A DNA stretch of 19,730 nucleotides from RGIG5327 sp045612485 (GTDB lineage Bacteria > Verrucomicrobiota > Lentisphaeria > Victivallales > UBA1829). The stretch is from positions 1 to 19,730 of the forward strand of contig JAZKZE010000131.1 of NCBI GenBank assembly GCA_045612485.1, read 5' to 3'. How positions within the stretch are numbered: position 1 is the first letter of the stretch; each line of letters opens with the position of its first letter. Below are positions 7,877-15,716 of the stretch, one piece after another. The notes beneath the pieces were generated by a model that did no database searches, had not been told where the DNA came from, and saw only the letters and a program-made list of their open reading frames with translations. The position numbers and the translations under genes were made by a program.

Positions 7877-9898
7877 TTATTCAAAAAGCTGTTCTTGTTT
7901 CAGTGCCGGGTAACTTCCGAAAATACGGATGAAGGAGGTGAAAGGTTCCAGTTCCCGCAATGCTGCCGCCACTTCCGGATCTTTCTGATTGCCCAGAAGG
8001 TCGATGTAGAAGAGATATTCCCATCTTTTATGTCTGGAAGGACGGCTTTCGATCATGGTAAGGGTCACATGATGTTTCCGGAAAGGATCAAGACAATCAC
8101 TTAATGCTCCGGAACGGTCGGCAATGCAGAAGCATAGCGAGGTCTTGTCGTAGGAGGTGGGAAGAGCGGACTTTTTTCCCAGAAGGAGGAATCTTGTCAT
8201 GCCGCCCTGAACGTCTGTAATATCTTTTTTGAGGACGGTAAGGTTATAGAGATTTGCCGCCAGTTCGCATCCCAGAGCTGCTCCATGGGGATCTTCTGAA
8301 GCCATCTTTGCCGCATACGCATTGCTTTCCAGTTCTATGATGCTTACCGACGGAAGAAATTCCGAGATCCAGCGGGAACATTGCATACGGCTCTGGGGAT
8401 GGGTATACAGTGTAGTGATTTCTTCAATGGAAGAGTGACCCAGAAGGCACTGATGTACGGCAATGGCAGTTTCTCCTGTGATATAAAGGGGGTATTTCAG
8501 CAGAAGATCCAGATTCTGTGCCACGACTCCGGAGATGGAGTTTTCTATGGGAATACAGCCTGCTTCAGCTTTATTGACCGCAATGGAATCGAAAATATCT
8601 TTGAATGTATTGCATGGAAAATAGGTACATTCTTTCCCGAAGGCTTTTTCTGCCGCCATCTGACTGAAGGTGCCTTCCGGTCCAAGATAGGAAACATTTT
8701 TTGCCGCAGGTACGGTAACAGTTTCCTGTACATTTTCATTTGCCGGGGAGGGGGGTGTTTCTGAAGAACTTTTCCGGAGAAGTTCTGCCCCTGTACGCAG
8801 CAATTCCACCGTTTCTTCAAAAGAGATACATTCATCTGTCACAGATACATCCCCGAGGGGTTCTGTTCCAGCTTTCAATTTCTGATTTCCTGCGGAAAGA
8901 TAGCTTTCCAGCATGAATCCGGCGATTGCATTTTTTCCTGTGGAATACTGTTCAATGATATCATGGAAGGCGATTTTCTGTTTTGTATAATCCTTTCCGG
9001 AGTTGCCGTGACTGCAATCAATGATGAGCCGGGGCATGGGGGAAAGAATAGAAAGTTTCCGGACGGCTTCCGCGATCCCGGCGGCATCATAATTGATCCC
9101 GTGGGAACTCCCCCGCAATACCATGTGCCCTGCCGGATTGCCGGGGGTATGGAATACTCCAGCACGTCCATCCTGCCGGATCGCCACAAAAGTATGTTCG
9201 GCTCTTGCCGCAATGATCGCATCTGCCGCTGCCTGCAAACTGCCGTCAGTACCGTTTTTGAAGCCTACAGGGAAGGAGAGTCCGCTGGCAAACTGCCGGT
9301 GGGTCTGGGATTCCACGGTTCTTGCACCGATGGATGCCCAGGAAACAAGATCATCTATATACATGGCTGTTACCGGATCCAGCATCTCGGTGGCGATTGG
9401 CAAGCCCATTTCCGCAATATCCATCATCAGATTCCTGGCAATACGGATTCCTTTGGCAATATTGCCGCTTCCATCAAGATCCGGATCATAGATCAAGCCT
9501 TTCCAGCCGGTAGTTGTACGGGGTTTTTCAAAATATACCCGCATGACAACGATGAAGGCGTCTTTCACCTCTTCCGCAAGTTCCTTGAGTTTTTTTGCGT
9601 ATTTTATTGCCGCATCCGGATTATGGATGGAACAGGGACCTACAATGGCAAGAAGTCTTTTTTCATCCGGATCATTGTTACAGATGATGTCATAGACTTT
9701 TTTGCGGCTTGAGGCGATATTTGCGGTAAGGGCAGGGGTAAGGGGGAATAGTGTTTTCAGGGTATAAGGAGGCGGCAGAACGAGGTTTTCCTGGGGAAAA
9801 ATACTCTGACCGTAAACTGTATTGCCGGAAAAAACATTATAGGCTTCCGGTACGGCAGGGGTACTGTAAGGATCGTAATTCAACTTTTTCTCATCCAT
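7877..9898 (-). CDS. Fusion of DAHP synthase (class I) with prephenate dehydratase and ACT domain
   Basis: One 673-residue protein joins two enzymes of aromatic synthesis. Residues about 45-376 are an AroG/F-type DAHP synthase (PEP + erythrose 4-phosphate to DAHP): GPCSIHNP at 87-94, RVYFEKPRTTTGWKG, IGARTVESQTHR and GFKNGTDG. The metal ligands known from AroG are in place: Cys89, His297, Glu331, Asp355. A Pro/Glu/Ser-rich linker (377-400) leads to a PheA-type prephenate dehydratase (about 401-575; YLGPEGTFSQ, IPIENSISG, and GGMTRF with the catalytic Thr-Arg-Phe at 568-570). An ACT domain (about 585-665) ends the chain, with ESRP at 617-620 and RWEYLFYIDL, the phenylalanine-binding signature; the usual GALV is GALS. 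No chorismate mutase domain is present. A 40-residue N-terminal extension has no clear homology. Start ATG has AAGGAG 8 bases upstream. A phenylalanine attenuator precedes it. Confidence 0.95.
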   Translation of the reverse strand: MDEKKLNYDPYSTPAVPEAYNVFSGNTVYGQSIFPQENLVLPPPYTLKTLFPLTPALTANIASSRKKVYDIICNNDPDEKRLLAIVGPCSIHNPDAAIKYAKKLKELAEEVKDAFIVVMRVYFEKPRTTTGWKGLIYDPDLDGSGNIAKGIRIARNLMMDIAEMGLPIATEMLDPVTAMYIDDLVSWASIGARTVESQTHRQFASGLSFPVGFKNGTDGSLQAAADAIIAARAEHTFVAIRQDGRAGVFHTPGNPAGHMVLRGSSHGINYDAAGIAEAVRKLSILSPMPRLIIDCSHGNSGKDYTKQKIAFHDIIEQYSTGKNAIAGFMLESYLSAGNQKLKAGTEPLGDVSVTDECISFEETVELLRTGAELLRKSSSETPPSPANENVQETVTVPAAKNVSYLGPEGTFSQMAAEKAFGKECTYFPCNTFKDIFDSIAVNKAEAGCIPIENSISGVVAQNLDLLLKYPLYITGETAIAVHQCLLGHSSIEEITTLYTHPQSRMQCSRWISEFLPSVSIIELESNAYAAKMASEDPHGAALGCELAANLYNLTVLKKDITDVQGGMTRFLLLGKKSALPTSYDKTSLCFCIADRSGALSDCLDPFRKHHVTLTMIESRPSRHKRWEYLFYIDLLGNQKDPEVAAALRELEPFTSFIRIFGSYPALKQEQLFE

Positions 9899-9938
9899 TT
9901 TTCTTTCTCCTTATATGATGAATGTTTTGTAAAGTATC

Positions 9939-9973
9939 AAAAAAAGGACGGAATGAATTTTTTCATTCCGTCC
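9939..9973 (-). terminator. Attenuator terminator in the leader of the DAHP synthase/prephenate dehydratase gene
   Basis: Read on the minus strand, GGACGGAATGAA (9973-9962) and TTCATTCCGTCC (9957-9946) form a perfect 12-bp stem with a four-A loop, followed by seven U (9945-9939). It lies about 40 bases before the start codon of the fusion gene and after the leader peptide, so it must be conditional for the gene to be expressed. Confidence 0.92.
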
Positions 9974-10034
9974 GGACTCTTCAGTTTTTGCTTTGACTTA
10001 TTTACACGCAAGAACCTCTGTCGAAACGGAATGA
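9963..10034 (-). promoter_or_regulatory. Antiterminator pairing segments of the phenylalanine attenuator
   Basis: TCATTCCGT at 10034-10026 (inside the leader frame, codons 22-24) is an exact copy of the terminator's 3' arm. It is perfectly complementary over nine bases to ACGGAATGA at 9971-9963 in the terminator's 5' arm. Two further G-U pairs can extend it. Forming this pair excludes the terminator. A small local hairpin AGACGG/CCGTTT (10040-10024, one G-U pair) can hide this segment and could be the protector. Confidence 0.8.
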
Positions 10035-10097
10035 CCGTCTAAACAGGAAAAAGCTGAAAAAGAAAAAGGCGTATTGTATAAGTTCTGCTGTTTTCAT
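10002..10097 (-). CDS. Phenylalanine-rich leader peptide of the attenuator
   Basis: A 31-codon frame starting MKTAELIQYA and running on with FFFFSFFLF, then RRSFRFDRGSCV. Nine of 31 codons are Phe (codons 11-14, 16, 17, 19, 23, 25). By analogy with the pheA leader peptide of enteric bacteria, translation senses charged tRNA-Phe: stalling in the Phe run frees the antiterminator segment just downstream. The frame is open upstream to 10244, but the promoter at 10107-10135 would start RNA near 10100, only about three bases before this ATG, so a leaderless or nearly leaderless start is likely; no Shine-Dalgarno is visible. The peptide itself probably has no other role. Too short for routine gene callers. 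Confidence 0.85.
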   Translation of the reverse strand: MKTAELIQYAFFFFSFFLFRRSFRFDRGSCV

Positions 10098-10106
10098 AAT
10101 ATAATC

Positions 10107-10135
10107 AATATAATTTGTGAAAAAGAATTTTTCAA
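10107..10135 (-). promoter_or_regulatory. Promoter of the phenylalanine leader and fusion gene
   Basis: On the minus strand TTGAAA (10135-10130) and TATATT (10112-10107) are separated by 17 bases. The predicted start near 10100 places the leader ATG (10097) almost at the 5' end of the RNA. Confidence 0.7.
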
Positions 10136-10200
10136 GAAAAAAAAGAGTTTTTTTTGATTTTTTATTGATAAAGTGTAATTTTCTGCTTGAAATAAGGCAG

Positions 10201-10241
10201 ATTTTACCGGATAACTGTATTTTTTTACTGCACCGGAAAAT
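10201..10241 (-). terminator. Possible weak terminator at the end of the glycosyltransferase gene
   Basis: On the minus strand ATTTTCCGG and CCGGTAAAAT can pair with one bulged base around a 22-base loop. It touches the stop codon of the glycosyltransferase gene. No good U run follows, so it may be a stabilising hairpin or chance. Confidence 0.3.
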
Positions 10242-12109
10242 CATCTGTAATATCTACTGAACTTTTTAACTTTTTCAGCCTGATCTTTTCTGGAAGCGGC
10301 AGTGTATGCCTGACCGATAAAGTCGAAAATTGCAGGCGGAAGATTGTATTGCAGAAAATCCGGTGTATGGAAATCAGCAAGACACGAGCCGAGTATCTGC
10401 ATTTTCAGCGGAGACACCTCCGGGTAATAATAGAGAATAGAAGATAATTTAATAAGTTGTATTTCCAATATTTCCTTCTGGAAATCTGTTAAATATTGCC
10501 GGGATATTTTTCTGTCGGGACCATAAAGAAAAAGTTCTGTACTGTGAGGGGAGGGGGAAAGTGCAGGCAGAAAATTTACCGGAAGAAGACAGGATCCTTT
10601 CAGGGAAAACCCATATTTTGCCAGGGCCGGATTTTCTTTTTTTACAATGATAAGATCCGGCTCCGTAAGAAAAAGAGAGAGGTCATCCACATATATATCT
10701 TTGATCCCGTATCTTTCCAGTCCGAGAAAAGCCCCCCAGGAACGGATACATTTTTTTGCAGTTGTTGTGCCGTCGCTTTTCTGCATATATACTTTCCCCA
10801 ATTCCGCCATGCCGGTAGTTATACGCATACTTTTATGGATTTTGGAGGCATCCAATTCTTTTTTAAGCCGTGCAAGGGGAGAATTATTCAAATGATACAG
10901 ATATTCAGAAGCGATCCCGCCTTGCAAAAGAAATAGAATGACGCCGGAATAGAGAATGACACGGTTTTTTCTGCAATGATACAGAATATATATGCACAAA
11001 AGAATGAGGTATGGCAGAATGGGAAGAAAATACCTGATTTGGGAATAACGCACCACCTGACAGAAAAAGAAAAACTGGGAAAGAAGGATAAGGAGAGTAA
11101 AGAGTGCAAGATAAATAAAAGATTTTTCTTTCCAAATAGCAGGACTTTTTTTACAGAGAAGGACACCTGTTCCGGCAGCGGAAAGAAACAGTAAAGGAAT
11201 ATCCATTGCTTTCCCCAGATCCTGTAAGAAGAGGGGAATCAGGATAAGTCTGTTGAAAAATCCCTTTCCTGTTGCAGCATAGGGGGTGGAGCCTTCTGTA
11301 GTGATCCATTTGAAATGGGGGAGAAATATATCCCAGCCCATAAGGGAATAAATAAGAATAAATGCGGCAATAAAAGCTGTTCCGTACAGCATAAAGGGGA
11401 TAATTGCCCGGAAAAAACTTTTTTCTTTTTTCCATTTCAGGATAAAGAAAAAGAGTGCCGGAAGGATATAAAGAGAATAGAGTTGATCTTTTGTGCAGAA
11501 ACCGCAGGAAATACATACGCCTGCAGCAAGGGAAGAAAGAATATATTTATATATATTTTTATATGGTTTGTTTTCTTCCTGAAAACCGTATCTATGTTCC
11601 GCAAGGACGGCAAAAAATATGGATAGAACAAAATAAAATGCTGCCGGCATATCCATATTGGTACTGCGGGAATAAAAAAGACATTGGGGCAGAAGAAGAA
11701 AAAATACGCCTGAAGCAAGGGAATAGAGTAAAGGAAGTTTCAGAAAATATATTCCGGCAAGCGCAAGGAACAATGCTGTACCAAGTCCCATAAAAGAACT
11801 GACAAGCCGCATAATAACGATCCTGCGGGAGCGTTTGTGTAAAAGTTCACCGGAAGAAAGTCCTTTTTCTGATTCTTTTCCGGTAAATGCTGAAACAATA
11901 AGATATTGCAGAGGCGGATATTTACAGGTATCCGCCTTCATCATCTCTCTGGCGGAAAGATCAAGTTTGGAGGAGATCCCGTCAGTTTCCGGAGTAAAAT
12001 GACTGGGCAGATCCCAGGAAACCGTAAAAAAGGTGACAACACCCCAGCAACATAAAAGCAGGAGAAAGGAAATAAGAAAAATGGGTATTTTTTTATTTGT
12101 ATTCAACAT
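10241..12109 (-). CDS. GT-C fold membrane glycosyltransferase (PMT/ArnT, GT39-like)
   Basis: A 622-residue polytopic protein with about ten or more hydrophobic segments in its first two thirds and a soluble-looking C-terminal third. Family cues are an acidic residue in the first outer loop (WDLPSHFTPETDG, Asp33 and Glu41 region), KYPPLQYLI at about 63-71, and SRSTNMDMPAAFYF with a conserved Asp, as in the undecaprenyl/dolichyl-phosphate-sugar transferases of the PMT_2/GT39 group. Such enzymes use a lipid-linked sugar on the outer side of the inner membrane to modify protein, lipid A or other glycan. Donor and acceptor cannot be predicted. GGAG lies 8 bases before the ATG. It begins 24 bases after the end of eutH on the same strand and is likely cotranscribed with it, though no functional link is apparent. 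Confidence 0.82.
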   Translation of the reverse strand: MLNTNKKIPIFLISFLLLLCCWGVVTFFTVSWDLPSHFTPETDGISSKLDLSAREMMKADTCKYPPLQYLIVSAFTGKESEKGLSSGELLHKRSRRIVIMRLVSSFMGLGTALFLALAGIYFLKLPLLYSLASGVFFLLLPQCLFYSRSTNMDMPAAFYFVLSIFFAVLAEHRYGFQEENKPYKNIYKYILSSLAAGVCISCGFCTKDQLYSLYILPALFFFILKWKKEKSFFRAIIPFMLYGTAFIAAFILIYSLMGWDIFLPHFKWITTEGSTPYAATGKGFFNRLILIPLFLQDLGKAMDIPLLFLSAAGTGVLLCKKSPAIWKEKSFIYLALFTLLILLSQFFFFCQVVRYSQIRYFLPILPYLILLCIYILYHCRKNRVILYSGVILFLLQGGIASEYLYHLNNSPLARLKKELDASKIHKSMRITTGMAELGKVYMQKSDGTTTAKKCIRSWGAFLGLERYGIKDIYVDDLSLFLTEPDLIIVKKENPALAKYGFSLKGSCLLPVNFLPALSPSPHSTELFLYGPDRKISRQYLTDFQKEILEIQLIKLSSILYYYPEVSPLKMQILGSCLADFHTPDFLQYNLPPAIFDFIGQAYTAASRKDQAEKVKKFSRYYR

Positions 12110-12133
12110 TTTTTTTCTCCTGTTATGAAAAAA

Positions 12134-13228
12134 TTACTGCTCTTCAGCATACTCTTTTTTTTCCGTTACTTTCAGATAGAAAAGTGCCAGAAGGATAGAA
12201 GCTGTCCCGGCAGTAAACTTTGTAACAAGAAGCGGTACAAGCAATTTTGGAGCGGTGGCTCCGCAGAAGGCAAGGTGATCGCCCAGCATGTAGGCGGCAG
12301 AGGTGACAAAGGCTCCGTTGATAAGTTTTCCTCTTTTATCCATATCCTTTATCATTACAAGAGTGGGAATGGCATTGGCAAGGACGGTGATAAGACCAGT
12401 AACGGAACTCTCATTGACATGCAGAACTTTTGCACAGGAGGAAAGAGGTTTTTTCATGATCCTCTGGAATAATTCTGTAAAAACATATACTCCCGGCAGG
12501 ACAATGGCGATCGCGCCCACGATTTTTACAGATTCAAGTACACTGATAAGTCCGGGGATCTTTGTGCCGGATAATTCCGCAAAAACCGCCGCAGAAAATG
12601 CTGCAACAGAAAGAATTTCCATACATTTTGCAAAAATATTGAGTCCTGTCGTAAGAATATCGGGGATATATTTGAGCATAACGGCAAAAAGAATGGATAT
12701 GATAACAAGGGGCGGAAGCTGCCACGCAATGAATGTAAGAGGATAACCTGCGGCAAGTCCTCCCGCAAGAAGACCGGCAGGTATGGTGATGACGGCACAG
12801 ACGGAACCCTTGAAAAAGAGAGGGCGGTCTTCCTTTCTCACAAACTGCATTACAAGAGGGATACTGCTTATATTCACCCCCAGCAATGCACCCAGAAGCA
12901 TCCCTCCGAATCCGGCGGAATATGGGGTCGTACCCAGTTTTGCCGCAAGAGGATAGGCTCCATTGTCACAGGCAAGGATTATGCCGGAAAATAATCCCGG
13001 ATCGGCTCCCATTGCGGTAAAAACAGGGGAGATGACAGGAGTAAGGATTTTGGCAAGAAGATCGGTAAGTACGATGAAGCCTGCCATGGCAAGCATAAGA
13101 GGAGCAAAGGTCTGCAAGCCTTCAAAAAACTTTTTACCAAGTCCGTACCTATCGCCCCGGAGATAATCGAAAGCTCCCACAATAAACATAATGGCAAATA
13201 TACTTAAAATAATGCGGTCAATACTCAT
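12134..13228 (-). CDS. eutH: EutH-type ethanolamine permease, orphan copy
   Basis: A very hydrophobic 364-residue inner-membrane protein with about ten membrane segments, matching EutH in length and motifs: the GADPGLFSGIILACDNGAYPL region at about 74-94 (the family's ACDxG motif), FGGMLLGALLGVNISSIPL, and GDHLAFCGATAP near the C-terminus. EutH brings in ethanolamine, which eut enzymes break down to acetaldehyde and ammonia. No ammonia-lyase, microcompartment shell or eut regulator genes are in the window, so it either serves a distant pathway or has another amine substrate. AAGGA lies 6 bases before the ATG. It has its own near-consensus promoter facing away from the lipoprotein gene. Confidence 0.87.
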   Translation of the reverse strand: MSIDRIILSIFAIMFIVGAFDYLRGDRYGLGKKFFEGLQTFAPLMLAMAGFIVLTDLLAKILTPVISPVFTAMGADPGLFSGIILACDNGAYPLAAKLGTTPYSAGFGGMLLGALLGVNISSIPLVMQFVRKEDRPLFFKGSVCAVITIPAGLLAGGLAAGYPLTFIAWQLPPLVIISILFAVMLKYIPDILTTGLNIFAKCMEILSVAAFSAAVFAELSGTKIPGLISVLESVKIVGAIAIVLPGVYVFTELFQRIMKKPLSSCAKVLHVNESSVTGLITVLANAIPTLVMIKDMDKRGKLINGAFVTSAAYMLGDHLAFCGATAPKLLVPLLVTKFTAGTASILLALFYLKVTEKKEYAEEQ

Positions 13229-13264
13229 TTTTTTCCTTTACTGTGCTGTTTCTGGTGTATTATT

Positions 13265-13292
13265 AATATACTGCATTTTTTTCTTTTGTCAA
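13265..13292 (-). promoter_or_regulatory. Promoter of eutH
   Basis: On the minus strand a perfect TTGACA (13292-13287) and TATATT (13270-13265) are separated by 16 bases. The start would fall near 13258, about 30 bases before the eutH ATG. Confidence 0.75.
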
Positions 13293-13296
13293 TAAT

Positions 13297-13325
13297 TTGA
13301 CAAAGATGTTTTCATGGTGTATAGT
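13297..13325 (+). promoter_or_regulatory. Promoter of the large lipoprotein gene
   Basis: A perfect TTGACA (13297-13302) and TATAGT (13320-13325) are separated by 17 bases. The start near 13332 lies about 22 bases before the ATG at 13354. Its -35 is only four bases from the -35 of the divergent eutH promoter. Confidence 0.8.
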
Positions 13326-13353
13326 AGTAAAAATAACAAAAGGAGAAGCGATC

Positions 13354-15666
13354 ATGCTGTATTTGCCTTTGAAAAAATTTTATACTTTTCTTCCCTGTTG
13401 CCTTCTGCTTTATCTTCTTTCCTCCTGTGCTTCCAGTGAACGTTTGTCACGGCTTTCCGGCGGCGTTATAAGTGAATATTCAGCCCCGCAGAAACACCGT
13501 TTGCGGAAAGAGTCTTTCCAGAAAAAGACAAAAACCTACTCCTCCGACACGAAAAGCAATAAGCAATTTTTTGCAAAGGAGAGTCTCATCAATATCTGGC
13601 CCTTCTTTTTCAGAAGTGATGATTATTTTTCCTTATTGTGGCCCTTTATCGACTGGGATGAATATGGATTTGCGGTGCGGCCGTTTCTCAATAAGGAGGG
13701 GAATGATGTAAGTATGCTTTTTCCTCTTTCCTCCTGGAATATCGCGGATAAAGAGGGGTGGTTCCTTAATCTCTATGTGCAAAAGAAAGGCTTTCTCTTT
13801 TTTCCCCTTGCCGGACACAAATTTGATGAGAATGACGGCTGGTTCTTCTATACGCCGTTATGGATAAGAAATTGGAAGAAATATAAAAGAAATGCCCAGT
13901 CTTCCGCAACGCTTAAAGAAAAGGATTTTACAGAATTTCTGTTGGGGTATTATGCAAAGGAAGTATATACCGATCGCAGGGAAAAGTGGTATTTATGGGG
14001 TTGGAAAGCAGAAAACCTTTCCGACTATACAAAAGGACTTCTTACATACGATCTTAAAGGAAAAAATGTCCCAAAAAACAAAAAAGAATTTTTTGCCTGC
14101 CGGGAAAAGGTATATAAGACTCTTCCTGATGAAACAAAGATCTCTTATGGATTTTTCCCCCTTTTCCGGATGGAGGAAACGATAGAAAAGCCTGTATGGG
14201 ATTTAAGCATCGGAGCCGGGATCCTCTGGAAAGGAAAACGGGATACTTATAAACTGAAACACGCTTCCTTGCTTTCCCTTCTCTATCATTATGAATTCAG
14301 CGACAGAACGTTCCTTAAATATAAAGACCGTTCTTTCAGAAGTTTCCTTCCTTATGGAATTGCGGAACATAGAGATTTTATACTTCTCTGTTCTTTGCTG
14401 TTTAAAAATGAATATACCGATTATTATAAAGAAACAAAGGAAGTAAAAGCATTCCGGAAACTGGATCAGAAAATCAAGGGCAGGGGGCAGAATGACTCTT
14501 TTGCCAAATATAAACCGGAAATGGAAAAAATCCTTGATGAGATCACTCCCGGTAAAAAATTCCCTCCCTATGTGAACAACTGGACGGAAGCAAGCTGTTA
14601 TCTTAATGATCTTGCAAAGGAACGCTCTTTCCCCACATACAGGAAACGGCAATTCGGCAGTCTCCCGTTTTTCATTTATGACGCCACACCCGAAATGGGA
14701 AAGAAAAGTTGGACGATCCCCATTCTGCTTACCGCTTACAAAAAAACACCGCAAAAAGAAAAATTCGGTTCTATTCCGCTTTTTACCTGGAGCAATAAAT
14801 CAAAGGATGAAGAATTTTATACTACGCTGGGCTGTATCGGCTATTATGGCAAAAAGAAAAAGATCGACCGTATCAACCGTCCCATATTCTCTCAAAACAC
14901 TATGCAGGTAAAGGAAAAAGATCAAGCGGAATTTGAAGATGAATATGCGTTATGCGGTTTGTATTATCATGGGAAAGACGGCTTCTATGTGGCGAAAAAA
15001 GGTTTGGATGCAACTCTTGTGGAATCCATCCGGAAACGCTCTTACACTCTCCGTAGTAAAATGGAAGAACTGGAACGGGATAAAAAGAAAATCAATGAAC
15101 GGAAAACAAGACACCGTAAATGGGTGACAAAAACAAAGATCGAAATGTATAAGAAGCTCATTGACGCGGAAGAAATTAAAATTGAAGAGAAAAAATATGC
15201 GGACAAAAAGAATACATTTGAAAAGGATGCTGCCAAATACCTTGCCGACGGCAGAAAGATCGGTGCGAATCTTTCCATTGATGCACTGAAAGATAAAAAG
15301 AAATTTGAGGCAATGCTGGAAAAATTTTTTGATTCCTTTACCCGGATCCGGTACAGCGAAGATTATGGAACAGGACTCTTTTTCCGTAAAGAACTTTTCG
15401 AAAATGGCGATTACTCCTGGCACGCTTTTCTGAATCTTGCCGGAGGGGAGAAGAAAGGGGCAAAGGAACGTAAACAATTTTTACACTTCTTCTACCGGTT
15501 CAATAAAGAAGGCAGTAAAGAGGAAAAACTTATCTTCCCCTTTATTTCCGTACAGAAGGATAAAGACTTTGAAAAGACCTCTTTTCTGTGGAGAGTATTT
15601 GAGAAAACCGTGAAAAACGGAAAAACTTCCGGGTATGTTTTCTTTATTCCTTACGGGGAAAAATAA
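13354..15666 (+). CDS. Large lipoprotein of unknown function with aromatic-rich repeats and a coiled coil
   Basis: A 770-residue product that I cannot assign to a family. The N-terminus is a lipoprotein signal: MLYLPLKK, a hydrophobic core, then lipobox L-S-S-C with Cys25, so the protein should be lipid-anchored. The rest is rich in Lys, Phe, Trp and Tyr, with repeated short strands such as NIWPFFF, LLWPFIDW, VRPFLN, MLFPLSSW, LFFPLAG and IFPLFRM-like segments about 20-30 residues apart, which suggests a repeated beta structure. A highly charged helical stretch at about 565-645 (KMEELERDKKK onward) looks like a coiled coil. I chose the ATG at 13354 because it has AGGAG 8 bases upstream and begins the signal peptide; the frame is open further upstream across the promoter. 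It is followed by a sigma factor gene with its own promoter. Confidence 0.85.
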   Translation: MLYLPLKKFYTFLPCCLLLYLLSSCASSERLSRLSGGVISEYSAPQKHRLRKESFQKKTKTYSSDTKSNKQFFAKESLINIWPFFFRSDDYFSLLWPFIDWDEYGFAVRPFLNKEGNDVSMLFPLSSWNIADKEGWFLNLYVQKKGFLFFPLAGHKFDENDGWFFYTPLWIRNWKKYKRNAQSSATLKEKDFTEFLLGYYAKEVYTDRREKWYLWGWKAENLSDYTKGLLTYDLKGKNVPKNKKEFFACREKVYKTLPDETKISYGFFPLFRMEETIEKPVWDLSIGAGILWKGKRDTYKLKHASLLSLLYHYEFSDRTFLKYKDRSFRSFLPYGIAEHRDFILLCSLLFKNEYTDYYKETKEVKAFRKLDQKIKGRGQNDSFAKYKPEMEKILDEITPGKKFPPYVNNWTEASCYLNDLAKERSFPTYRKRQFGSLPFFIYDATPEMGKKSWTIPILLTAYKKTPQKEKFGSIPLFTWSNKSKDEEFYTTLGCIGYYGKKKKIDRINRPIFSQNTMQVKEKDQAEFEDEYALCGLYYHGKDGFYVAKKGLDATLVESIRKRSYTLRSKMEELERDKKKINERKTRHRKWVTKTKIEMYKKLIDAEEIKIEEKKYADKKNTFEKDAAKYLADGRKIGANLSIDALKDKKKFEAMLEKFFDSFTRIRYSEDYGTGLFFRKELFENGDYSWHAFLNLAGGEKKGAKERKQFLHFFYRFNKEGSKEEKLIFPFISVQKDKDFEKTSFLWRVFEKTVKNGKTSGYVFFIPYGEK

Positions 15667-15716
15667 AAAAAATCAGAAAAATAATCTCTTTTCGGCGTTA
15701 ATCGCCTGCGTATGGG

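Noticed and set aside
8963..9712. Plus-strand open frame of 249 codons
   Set aside because: It is antisense to the DAHP synthase domain, where the minus strand encodes all catalytic motifs.
7877..9898. Possible chorismate mutase domain inside the fusion protein
   Set aside because: The segment between the DAHP synthase and dehydratase parts is only about 25 residues, Pro/Ser/Glu-rich, far shorter than the roughly 90-residue AroQ fold; the N-terminal extension is also too short and lacks helices of that type.
10098..10244. Longer 80-codon version of the leader peptide starting at 10244
   Set aside because: The extra codons run across the proposed promoter and into the stop region of the glycosyltransferase gene. 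The 31-codon version fits the promoter position and the attenuator logic.
15690..15703. Small hairpin GGCG-TTAAT-CGCC after the lipoprotein gene
   Set aside because: Only four base pairs and no T run after it, so I do not call it a terminator.
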